From assembly GCA_016716535.1 (NCBI GenBank), contig JADJWD010000006.1, positions 186,001 to 250,000 of the forward strand: a DNA stretch of 64,000 nt. Reading direction: 5' to 3'. Positions 24,627-32,766 of the stretch are shown here, piece by piece (position 1 is the stretch's first letter; the number at the start of each line of letters is the position of its first letter). Made by a program: the position numbers and the translations under genes. The notes beneath the pieces are model-generated. The model had not been told where the DNA came from. It ran no database searches and saw nothing but the letters and a program-made list of their open reading frames with translations. This DNA is from Betaproteobacteria bacterium (GTDB lineage: Bacteria; Pseudomonadota; Gammaproteobacteria; Burkholderiales; Burkholderiaceae_C).

Positions 24627-27398
24627 ATGCGCGCCGCGATGACCGAAGCCAACCGCGCCGCGCTGCCCTGGCAGGGCGATCTCTCCGCCCACACGCCGAT
24701 GATGCAGCAGTACCTGCGCATCAAAGCCGAGCACCCGGACACGCTCGTCTTCTACCGGATGGGCGACTTCTACGAGCTCTTCTTCGACGACGCGCGCAAG
24801 GCGAACCGGCTGCTCGACATCACGCTCACGACGCGCGGGCAGAGCGCCGGCGAGCCGGTGGTGATGGCCGGCGTGCCGGTGCATTCGGTCGAGAGTTATC
24901 TCGCGCGGCTGATCAAGCTCGGCGAGGCGGTCGCGGTGGCCGAGCAGGTGGGCGATGTGGCCACGGCGAAGGGGCCGGTCGAGCGCAAGGTGGTGCGTGT
25001 CGTCACGCCGGGCACGGTCACCGACACCGCGCTGCTCGCCGAGCGCGCCGACACGCTGCTGCTGGCGCTGCACAAGCTGCGCGTCAAGCGTGCGGGCGGC
25101 GCGGGTGATGCGAACGGTGCGGGCGGCACCGGCGGCTCAGGCGGCTTCATCTTCGGCCTCGCGTGGCTGGCGCTTTCCAGTGGCGAGCTCGGTCTCACCG
25201 AATGCAGCGAGCGCGACCTGCCCGGCTGGCTGGCGCGGCTCGACCCGGCCGAGGTGCTGCACGAAAGCGGCGCGCCGCTGCCCGTGGCGTTGGAGGGCCT
25301 GCGCGCCGCACGCACGCCACGCCCGGCATGGCAGTTCGACGCCACGCTCGGCGAGCGCCGGCTGCGCGAGCAGCTGCGCGTCGCCACGCTCGCCGGCTTC
25401 CAGGCCGAGGGGCTGCCGGCCGCGCACGCCGCCGCCGCCGCGCTGCTCGCGTTCGCCGAACACACGCAAGGCCAGGCGCTCGCGCACGTGCACACGCTGC
25501 GCGTCGCGCGCACGGCCGATCTGCTCGAGCTGCCGCCTTCGACGCACCGCAACCTCGAGCTGACGCAGACGCTGCGCGGCGAAAGCGGCCCCGGCGCGCC
25601 GACGCTGCTGTCGCTGCTGGACACCTGCCGCACCGGCATGGGCAGCCGCCTGCTGCGCCACTGGCTCACGCACCCGGCCCGCGCGCGCGACGAGGCGAGG
25701 CAGCGCCATGCCGCGATCGCGGCGCTGATCGCCGGCGACGCCGATACGCCGCCCGGGCTTGCCGGCACACGCGGCTTCGAGCCGCCGCGCGACGCGCTGC
25801 GCGGTGTCGCCGACGTCGAGCGCATCACGGCACGCATCGCGTTGCGCCAGGTGCGCCCGCGTGAGCTGTCGGGCCTGCGCGCCACGCTGGCCGTGCTGCC
25901 GGCGCTGGCCGCCTGCACGCCATGCACGCCCTGTACGCCATCCGGCGGCGCGGCCGCGCCCCTGCTCGCGCGGCTGCATGCCGCCTTCGTGCCCGACCCC
26001 GCGCTCGCGCGCGAGCTCGCCACGATCGCCGAGGAGCCCGCCGTGCAGTTGCGCGACGGCGGCGTCATCGCCGCCGGCATCGACGCCGAGCTCGACGAAC
26101 TGCGCCACATCAATGCGCACGGCGACGCCTTCCTCGTCGAGCTGGAAGCGCGCGAACGCGCGCGCACCGGCATCCCGAACCTGCGCGTGCAGTTCAACAA
26201 GGTGCACGGCTTCTACATCGAGGTCACCGGCTCGCACCTGGACAAGGTGCCCACCAACTACCAGCGCCGGCAGACGCTGAAGAGCGCCGAGCGCTTCATC
26301 ACGCCCGAGCTCAAGGCCTTCGAAGACAAGGCGCTGGCCGCCGAAGAGCGGGCGCTGGCGCGCGAGAAGTGGCTCTACGAGCAGCTGCTCGACCGCCTGC
26401 AGGCGCACCTGCCGGCGCTGGCTGCGCTGGCGCGCGCGCTCGCCACGCTCGACGCGCTGGCGGCGCTGGCCGAACGCGCGACGACGCTGGACTGGTGCCG
26501 GCCGGAGTTCGTCGGCCACCCGTGCATCGACATCGACAGCGGCCGGCACCCGGTGGTCGAGGCGCGGCTGGCGCAAGGCGGTGGCGCAGGCGGCGGCGGC
26601 GAAGGCACGCCCTTCATCCCCAACCACTGCCGGCTCGACGCGAAGACGCGCATGCTCGTCGTCACCGGCCCGAACATGGGCGGCAAGAGCACCTTCATGC
26701 GCCAGGTGGCGCTGATCGTGCTGCTCGCGGCGATGGGCTCGTACGTGCCGGCCATGCGCTGCCGGCTCGGGCCGATCGACGCCATCCACACGCGCATCGG
26801 CGCCGCCGACGACCTGGCCAACGCGCAGAGCACGTTCATGCTCGAGATGACCGAGGCGGCGGCCATCGTGCATGGCGCCACCGACCAGAGCCTCGTGCTG
26901 ATGGACGAGATCGGCCGTGGCACGAGCACCTTCGACGGCCTGGCGCTCGCCGCGGCGATCGCCACGCACCTGCACGACAGGAACCGCGCCTTCACGCTGT
27001 TCGCCACGCACTACTTCGAGCTGACCGAGTTCCCGGCCACGCACGAGCGGGCGATCAACGTGCACGTCGGCGCGGTCGAAAGCGGGCACGACGTGGTCTT
27101 CCTGCACCAGATCGAACCGGGCCCCGCCAGCCGCAGCTACGGCGTGCAGGTGGCGCGGCTCGCCGGCATGCCGGCCGGGCTGATCCGCCAGGCGCGCGCG
27201 ACGCTCGAGGCGCTGGAAGACAAGGCACGCGCCGGCGTCGCGCAGGTGGACCTCTTCGCACCGCCGCCGGCCGCCCCCACGCCCGAGCCGAGCGCGCTCG
27301 AGCGGGCGCTGGCTGCCGTCGACCCCGACCGGCTCTCGCCGCGCGAGGCCCTGGAGGCGCTCTATCGCCTGAAGCAACTCGCGGGCAGCGGCGGCTGA
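24627..27398 (+). CDS. mutS: DNA mismatch repair protein MutS
   Basis: 923 residues. The mismatch-binding domain at the N-terminus has the MMQQYLRIKAEHPDTLVFYRMGDFYELF motif in full, with the Phe and Glu that contact mispairs. The ATPase domain has Walker A GPNMGGKST at about 681-689, Walker B LMDEIGRGTSTFDG and the ATHYFELTE signature. Two low-complexity inserts stand out: a Gly-rich one near residue 160 and CTPCTPCTP in the lever region near residue 430. The ATG at 24627 is used. An ATG four codons later (24639) is equally good. It is not in an obvious operon. Confidence 0.96.
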   Translation: MRAAMTEANRAALPWQGDLSAHTPMMQQYLRIKAEHPDTLVFYRMGDFYELFFDDARKANRLLDITLTTRGQSAGEPVVMAGVPVHSVESYLARLIKLGEAVAVAEQVGDVATAKGPVERKVVRVVTPGTVTDTALLAERADTLLLALHKLRVKRAGGAGDANGAGGTGGSGGFIFGLAWLALSSGELGLTECSERDLPGWLARLDPAEVLHESGAPLPVALEGLRAARTPRPAWQFDATLGERRLREQLRVATLAGFQAEGLPAAHAAAAALLAFAEHTQGQALAHVHTLRVARTADLLELPPSTHRNLELTQTLRGESGPGAPTLLSLLDTCRTGMGSRLLRHWLTHPARARDEARQRHAAIAALIAGDADTPPGLAGTRGFEPPRDALRGVADVERITARIALRQVRPRELSGLRATLAVLPALAACTPCTPCTPSGGAAAPLLARLHAAFVPDPALARELATIAEEPAVQLRDGGVIAAGIDAELDELRHINAHGDAFLVELEARERARTGIPNLRVQFNKVHGFYIEVTGSHLDKVPTNYQRRQTLKSAERFITPELKAFEDKALAAEERALAREKWLYEQLLDRLQAHLPALAALARALATLDALAALAERATTLDWCRPEFVGHPCIDIDSGRHPVVEARLAQGGGAGGGGEGTPFIPNHCRLDAKTRMLVVTGPNMGGKSTFMRQVALIVLLAAMGSYVPAMRCRLGPIDAIHTRIGAADDLANAQSTFMLEMTEAAAIVHGATDQSLVLMDEIGRGTSTFDGLALAAAIATHLHDRNRAFTLFATHYFELTEFPATHERAINVHVGAVESGHDVVFLHQIEPGPASRSYGVQVARLAGMPAGLIRQARATLEALEDKARAGVAQVDLFAPPPAAPTPEPSALERALAAVDPDRLSPREALEALYRLKQLAGSGG

Positions 27399-27520
27399 GC
27401 GCGCGGCGCCAGCGACGTCCGAGGTGCCGCCTCGATTGGCGCGCCCGGGCGCCACGCAATGGCCCTTGCGACGCTGCCGGCGCGGCGGAAACATCGCGCC
27501 ATCCCGAGCGTCCGGGCGCC

Positions 27521-28312
27521 ATGCTCTCACCGCACCCCGCCACGATCGACGGCCGTGCCATCACGCCGTCGTTCGACCCCGCCACCCCTGCCCCGCGAGC
27601 GCCGGCGGCCATCGAAAGGTCGCGCGTGCAGGTGCTCGCCGCCGACGGCGCGCCGGCCGCGCAGGCCTGGGTGCGCGCGCTCGCGGCCGAGGGCCTGCGC
27701 GTCGACCTCGTCGACGACGACGCCGCCGACCCGGCGCCGGGCATCGCGGCGCGGGTGCTCGACGCCGGCGCGACGCTGGCACCACAGCTCGCAAGGCTGC
27801 GCGGGCTGCGCGAACGCGCGCCGCGCCTGCCGCTGATGGTGGTGGTGCGCGGCCTGCGCGACCTCGACCACGTGCTGGCGCTGGAGATGGGCGCCGACGA
27901 CGTCGTCGATGCCGCGCTTGCCGCGCCCGTGGTGGCCGCGCGGCTGCGCGCGCTGGCCCGCCGCTCGCCGGGCGCCGGCGAGGCGTCGGCGCCGGAGCCG
28001 CCCACGCAGCTGCGCTTCGGCGCGCTGCACCTGCGGCGCGTCGAGCGCGAAGTGCGCCTGGCCGACACGCCGGTGCCGCTCACCGAGGGCGAGTTCGAGG
28101 TGCTGTGGCTGCTGGCCAGCCATGCCGGCCAGGCGCTCGCGCGGCGCGAGATCCTCAAGCACGTGCGCGGCCTCGACGACCAGCCGCTGGACCGCAGCAT
28201 CGACAGCCGCGTCTACCGCATCCGCGCCAAGCTGGGCGACGGCCGCGACGGCCCGGCGCGCATCCGTACCGTGCGTCACCAGGGGTACGCGTTCTCGCCG
28301 GGCGGCTGGTGA
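27521..28312 (+). CDS. OmpR-type regulator with degenerate receiver (RR1)
   Basis: 263 residues. The C-terminal winged helix (about residues 165-260) is well preserved: LRRVEREVRL, LTEGEFEVLWLLASHAGQALARREIL, SIDSRVYRIRAKLGD and IRTVRHQGYAF. The receiver keeps an Asp at the phosphorylation position (D81 in VLDAG) and the GADDVV segment. The N-terminal acidic cluster is reduced to a single Asp (LAADGA), and the KPF lysine is replaced by Ala. Phosphorylation is therefore doubtful. No histidine kinase is adjacent. It converges tail to tail with the MocR-type gene, 10 bp apart, in a block of four regulators. Confidence 0.85.
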   Translation: MLSPHPATIDGRAITPSFDPATPAPRAPAAIERSRVQVLAADGAPAAQAWVRALAAEGLRVDLVDDDAADPAPGIAARVLDAGATLAPQLARLRGLRERAPRLPLMVVVRGLRDLDHVLALEMGADDVVDAALAAPVVAARLRALARRSPGAGEASAPEPPTQLRFGALHLRRVEREVRLADTPVPLTEGEFEVLWLLASHAGQALARREILKHVRGLDDQPLDRSIDSRVYRIRAKLGDGRDGPARIRTVRHQGYAFSPGGW

Positions 28313-28322
28313 GCCGGGCGCG

Positions 28323-29897
28323 CTACCGGGCCGCCGATGCCGCGGCGGCGCGGCGGGTGGCCGCAAGGCCCTGCCGCAGTTCCTCCAGCAGACCCTCGAG
28401 CGCCGCATCGAGCACGGCGTCGCTCCAGTCGCCGTAGCCGAGCACCAGGCCCTGCGGGCGATCGGCGGGGCGCCCGCTCCAGTGCATGGCCGACAGCGGC
28501 TCCAGCACCAGCCCACGGGCGCGCAAGCGGCGCAGCCAGTCGAGGTCGCTCTCCCCTTCGGGCAGGTGCAGGCAGGCGGTGGGCACCGGCGTCAGCGGTT
28601 CGGCGCGCACGGGGGCCGGCAGCCGGTCGGCGAGCGCCCCCTGGACGCGCTTGCGCCGTCGCGCATAGCGCTCCCGTAGCGCCGCGATGCGCGCATGCAG
28701 GTGGCCGCGATCGATGAACTCGGCCAGCGCCCATTGCGTGGCCGCCGGCGCGCGCGGCCCCCACAGCGTCATCGCCTCGGCGAACGGCCGGGCCAGCGCC
28801 GCCGGCACGACCACGTAGCCCAGGCGCAGCGACGGGAACATCACGCTCTCGAACGTGCCGAGCAGGAACACACGGTCGCGGTCGCGCCGCGCCAGCGCCG
28901 GCGGCTGCACCTCGCGCGGCCACAGCTCGTCATTGAAGTGGCCCTCCACGATCCAGCGGCCGTGCCGGCGCGCCCAGTCGATCAGCTCGTCGCCGCGCGC
29001 GACCGCGGTGCGCCGGCCAAGCGGGTGCTGGCCGAGCGGGTGCAGGTACGCGAGCGTGGCCGCGGGGTCGCGCCGGCGCGCGGCGTCGACGTCGAAGCCG
29101 TGTGCGTCCAGCGGCACGCCGGTGACGCGGGCGCCCAGGCTGTGCAGCAGGGTCGGCAGCGACGAGTGCGTGGGCTCCTCCACCCACATCGAGCCGCCGG
29201 CCGGCAGCAGCAGCCGCACGAGCAGGTTGAGCCCCTCGGCGGGGCTCGCGACGACGACCACCTGCTCGGCGCGGCAGGCCACGCCGCGCATCACGCCGAG
29301 GTAGCGGGCGACCGCCTCGCGCAGCGCCGGCAGGCCGGTACAGGGCACGAGGCCAAGCAGGTCGCGCCGGCGGTCGGCCGCGGCCTCGACGAGCAGCCGG
29401 CGCCAGACCGGCAGCGCAAAGCCATCGAGGTCGATGGCGCGCGGATGCAGCGTCGGCGGGCGCTGCGGCACGAAGTTGCATTCGAGGCGCACGGCCGCCG
29501 CCGGGCCCGTGCCCGCGCCTGCGCCTGCGCCGAGGCGCGCGGCCTGCGCCAGCACATGGTGGGCCAGGTCGCTCGGCTGGCGCGGCTGCGCCGGCGATCG
29601 CAGCCCGGCCGCGGCCAGCGACGCGGCGGCCGCCTCGACGTAGGTGCCGTCGCCGACGCGGCGCCGGATCAGCCCTTCGAGCTGCAGTTGCGCGAAGGCC
29701 TCGTCGACCGCGCCGCGCGCCAGCCGCCAGTCCGCGGCCAGTTGCCGCGCCGAGGGCAGACGGTCGCCGGGCGCGAGCGCGCCGCCGGCCATCGCGTTGC
29801 GGATGGCCCGATAGACACGCACGTGCTGAGGCGCCGGGCGGCGCTCGCCTTCGTCGATCACCGGCGGGATGAAGGCGCCGCTGGCGGGCTTGCTCAT
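28323..29897 (-). CDS. MocR-type GntR/aminotransferase-fold regulator lacking the PLP lysine (M1)
   Basis: 524 residues. An N-terminal GntR winged helix (about 25-95) reads YRAIRNAMAGGALAPGDRLPSARQLAADW and EGLIRRRVGDGTYV. A fold-type I aminotransferase-like domain follows. In PLP-binding MocR proteins the Schiff-base Lys lies in GTFSK(x)xFPxLRLGY. Here the segment reads GTFESVMFPSLRLGY, with Ser351 at the Lys position. The EDDYDSEF segment that holds the Asp for the pyridine nitrogen is changed to EGHFNDEL. It should therefore not bind PLP in the usual covalent way. Its ATG overlaps the stop of the paralogue M2 (ATGA), so the two are made together. Confidence 0.88.
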   Translation of the reverse strand: MSKPASGAFIPPVIDEGERRPAPQHVRVYRAIRNAMAGGALAPGDRLPSARQLAADWRLARGAVDEAFAQLQLEGLIRRRVGDGTYVEAAAASLAAAGLRSPAQPRQPSDLAHHVLAQAARLGAGAGAGTGPAAAVRLECNFVPQRPPTLHPRAIDLDGFALPVWRRLLVEAAADRRRDLLGLVPCTGLPALREAVARYLGVMRGVACRAEQVVVVASPAEGLNLLVRLLLPAGGSMWVEEPTHSSLPTLLHSLGARVTGVPLDAHGFDVDAARRRDPAATLAYLHPLGQHPLGRRTAVARGDELIDWARRHGRWIVEGHFNDELWPREVQPPALARRDRDRVFLLGTFESVMFPSLRLGYVVVPAALARPFAEAMTLWGPRAPAATQWALAEFIDRGHLHARIAALRERYARRRKRVQGALADRLPAPVRAEPLTPVPTACLHLPEGESDLDWLRRLRARGLVLEPLSAMHWSGRPADRPQGLVLGYGDWSDAVLDAALEGLLEELRQGLAATRRAAAASAAR

Positions 29898-31648
29898 CGC
29901 CCGCCTCCGTGCGGCGCAGGGCCCGACGCGACGGCGCGCGCCGTCGGGCGCGGGCCGAGGACTTCGCGCAGGACGCCGCCGAGCTGCCGCATCGCGGCGT
30001 CGATGCGCGCGGGATCGTCGGCGCCGTACCCGAACACGAGGCCGCTCGAGCCACGCTGCGGCCACGAGTAGGCGGACAGCAGTTCGGTGGCGAAGCCGTC
30101 CGTGCCCAGGCGCTGCGCCAGCGGCTCGTCGGCGCAGCCGGGCGGCAGGTGCAGGCAACCGTGCGTGCCGCCCAGCAGCGGCCCCACGCGCACCGGCTCC
30201 GGCAGGTGCCTGGCGACGGCGTCGAGCGCCGCGTCCCGGCGCTCGCGATAGACACCGCGCATGCGCCGCAGGTGCGCGCTCAGGTGCCCTTCTTGCATGA
30301 AGCGCGCCAGCGCCTGCTGCAGCGCCAGCGGCGGGTGGTCGCCGAAGAGCCCGCGCACCGCCGTGAAGGCGGGCACCAGGCGGCGCGGCACGACGAGGTA
30401 GGACAGCCGCAGCGCCGGGAACATCACGCCGTTGAAGCTGCCGAGGAAGAGCACGGGGTTGCCGTCGTCGAGCGCCGACGCCGCAGGCTCCGCGCTGCCG
30501 ACGTTCGTTGCGGCCGCGTGCGGACCGGGCGTCGGCGCCGCGGCCGCGCCCTGCGCGCCCTGCGCGCCCTGCGCGCGCTGCGCGTGCGCCGCGGCCAGCG
30601 CCGGTGGCACGGCCCCGTCGTGCACGATCTCGCCGAGGTGGTCGCCTTCGATGACCCAGGCGCGGCACGCCCGCGCCCAGGCCAGCAGCGCCACGCGGCG
30701 CGGCGCCGACAGCCGCGCCCCGGTGGGGTACTGATGCAGCGGGTGCACGTAGATGAGCGACGGCGCCGGGCAGGCGCGCCGCGCCGCCTCGACGTCCAGG
30801 CCCTCGTCGTCGACCGGCGCACCGTGCAGGTCGACCGGCGGCAGCCCCACGGTGCGGGCGATGCTCATGTAGCCGGGCCGCTCGACGACGACCGCATCGC
30901 CGGGCTCGAGCAGCACGCGCACGACGAGGTCCAGCGCCTGCAGCGGTCCGTTCAGGATGATGACCTGGTCGGCGCTGCACTCAAGCGCCCTCGTCAACGC
31001 GAGATGGCGCGCCGTGGCTTCGCGCAGCGCCGGCCAGCCGGCCGGCAGGCCGTAGAAGAGGCTGGCCCGGTCGGCCTCGGCGTGTGCGGCGCCCATGCAG
31101 CGGCGCCACGCCGGCAACGGGAAGAGCGCGACGTCGGGCACGCGCGGGTCGAGCATCGGGCGCGCGCCGGCATAACGCCGCTCCTGCGGCGGGCCCTGCC
31201 CCGGCGGCGCACCCAGGCGCAGCAGCGGCGCCAGGCCGTCCAGGGCCTCGCCGGCCTGCCGGGCCAGTGCGCCGCGGCCGCTCACCTCGTGCACCATCCC
31301 CGGCGGCAGCCGGCGGGCGATGAAGCTGCCGCGCCCGGCGCGGCGCTCGATCAGCCCCTCGCGCGCCAGCCGCATCAGCGCCTCGTCGACGGCGCCGCGG
31401 GCCACGCTCCAGGCCCGCGACAGCTCACGGGCCGAGGGCAGCCGCAGGCCCGGCCACAACAGGCCCTCGACGATGGCCGACGAGACGTGCCGGTAGACCC
31501 ACGTCCGCGCCGACGCCTCGGGCAACGCGGCGTCGGAACCGCGCGAGGGGCGGGCCGCCAGGAAGCCCGCCGGCAGCGCTTCGCCGGCGCGGGCGGCGCC
31601 GGCTGCACCAGGGCCTTCGATGACGGTCGAGGCGGGCATCCGGGCCAT
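29894..31648 (-). CDS. MocR-type GntR/aminotransferase-fold regulator lacking the PLP lysine (M2)
   Basis: 584 residues from the ATG at 31648; an ATG at 31639 is also possible. It is a paralogue of M1. The winged helix is YRHVSSAIVEGLLWPGLRLPSARELSRAW and EGLIERRAGRGSFIA. The aminotransferase-like domain keeps the YVHPLHQYPTG loop. The Lys motif reads GSFNGVMFPALRLSY, with Gly407 at the Lys position, and the EDDYDSEF segment reads EGDHLGEI. An Ala/Gln/Gly-rich insert (AQGAQGAQG) of about 40 residues lies just before the lost Lys site. It is the first gene of the M2-M1 pair. Its 5' end lies against the divergent regulator RR2, so a shared control region is likely. Confidence 0.88.
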   Translation of the reverse strand: MARMPASTVIEGPGAAGAARAGEALPAGFLAARPSRGSDAALPEASARTWVYRHVSSAIVEGLLWPGLRLPSARELSRAWSVARGAVDEALMRLAREGLIERRAGRGSFIARRLPPGMVHEVSGRGALARQAGEALDGLAPLLRLGAPPGQGPPQERRYAGARPMLDPRVPDVALFPLPAWRRCMGAAHAEADRASLFYGLPAGWPALREATARHLALTRALECSADQVIILNGPLQALDLVVRVLLEPGDAVVVERPGYMSIARTVGLPPVDLHGAPVDDEGLDVEAARRACPAPSLIYVHPLHQYPTGARLSAPRRVALLAWARACRAWVIEGDHLGEIVHDGAVPPALAAAHAQRAQGAQGAQGAAAAPTPGPHAAATNVGSAEPAASALDDGNPVLFLGSFNGVMFPALRLSYLVVPRRLVPAFTAVRGLFGDHPPLALQQALARFMQEGHLSAHLRRMRGVYRERRDAALDAVARHLPEPVRVGPLLGGTHGCLHLPPGCADEPLAQRLGTDGFATELLSAYSWPQRGSSGLVFGYGADDPARIDAAMRQLGGVLREVLGPRPTARAVASGPAPHGGGR

Positions 31649-31700
31649 TCTGCGCGCGAGCCTCGGGCCAAGCCAACTTGGCACGCGACAGGGCCGAACA

Positions 31701-32723
31701 ATGGTCCTTGCCGACCCGCGGGCGGGGCGCCGAAGATCGGCGCACCATGGACGCACGGCCCGCGCCGTTCCCGCGCCAGTGACCGAGCCAACGCCTTCCG
31801 TCGACCGCACCGCCCGTGCCGTGCCGGCCGGTGCGCCGCCGGCCCGCGAGGCCGAGTCCGAAGCGCCGCCGGGTGCGTCGGCGCAGCGGCTGGGCGAGTG
31901 GCCCGCGCCGGCGCCGGCCGCCGACCCCGGCGCGATGCCTGGCGGCGAAGGGCGCGCTGCGCGGCTGCTGCTCTTCGTCGGCGCGGCCGCGCGGCCCGAG
32001 GCGTCGCTGGCCAGCCTGCTCGCGCGGGAGGGCCTGCGCTGCCTGAGCCTGCCCGGAGCCGAGCAGGCGGTGCGCGCCGCCGCGCTGGCCCGCTTCGACG
32101 CCGTGCTCATCGACGCGTCGCTCGTCGACGGTCGCGCCATCGACGCCCTGGCGTCGTCGCACGGTTGCCCGATCGTCGTCCTCGCCGACGAGGCCGACGA
32201 GATCGACGAGATCGTCGCGCTGGAACTCGGCGCCGATCTCTACCTGGTGCGCCCGCTCGCGCCGCGCCGCCTGCGCGCCCACGTGCGGGCGTTGCTGCGG
32301 CGCCGCGCCGCGGCCGGATCGGCGGCGGGAACGCCGCTCGGATCGCCGATCGGATCGCCGGCCGGAACGCCGACCCGATCACCGACCGGGGCCACGGCGC
32401 CAGCGGCCGCATCGCTGCAGGCCGGCGGGTGGACGCTCGAGCCGGCCCGGTTGCGGCTGGTCCGCGGCGCTCGCAACGTGCGCCTCACGCACGCACAGGC
32501 GGCGATGCTGCGCAGCCTGATGACGGCGGCCGGCGACATCGTGTCGGCCGAGGACCTGCATGCCGCCCTGCCGCGACACGAGCGGTTGCAGGTGCGCAGC
32601 CTGCGCGTGCACGTGCACCGCCTGCGGCAGCGCCTGCGCGACGAAGGCGTCGACGAGCTGCAGATCGAGGCCGTGCGCGGCAGCGGCTACGCGCTGGCCC
32701 TGCCCTGCGCGCAGGCCGCCTGA
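31701..32723 (+). CDS. OmpR-type regulator with degenerate receiver (RR2)
   Basis: 340 residues if ATG 31701 is used. GTG 31779, ATG 31935 and an ATG at 31620 inside the M2 5' end are alternatives, because the first 75 residues are Pro/Ala-rich. The receiver lacks the N-terminal acidic pair (LLLFVGAAARPE), keeps an Asp at the phosphorylation position (D138 in VLIDASL) and has Arg for Lys (VRPLAP). A Gly/Ser/Pro/Thr linker made of short repeats leads to a normal winged helix (LTHAQAAMLRSLM, LRVHVHRLRQRL, IEAVRGSGYALAL). There is no adjacent kinase. It is divergent from M2 and may share its promoter. Confidence 0.8.
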   Translation: MVLADPRAGRRRSAHHGRTARAVPAPVTEPTPSVDRTARAVPAGAPPAREAESEAPPGASAQRLGEWPAPAPAADPGAMPGGEGRAARLLLFVGAAARPEASLASLLAREGLRCLSLPGAEQAVRAAALARFDAVLIDASLVDGRAIDALASSHGCPIVVLADEADEIDEIVALELGADLYLVRPLAPRRLRAHVRALLRRRAAAGSAAGTPLGSPIGSPAGTPTRSPTGATAPAAASLQAGGWTLEPARLRLVRGARNVRLTHAQAAMLRSLMTAAGDIVSAEDLHAALPRHERLQVRSLRVHVHRLRQRLRDEGVDELQIEAVRGSGYALALPCAQAA

Positions 32724-32766
32724 CGGCGGGCCGTCCGCGTCCGATCCCGCCCGGGGCGGCCTGGCG

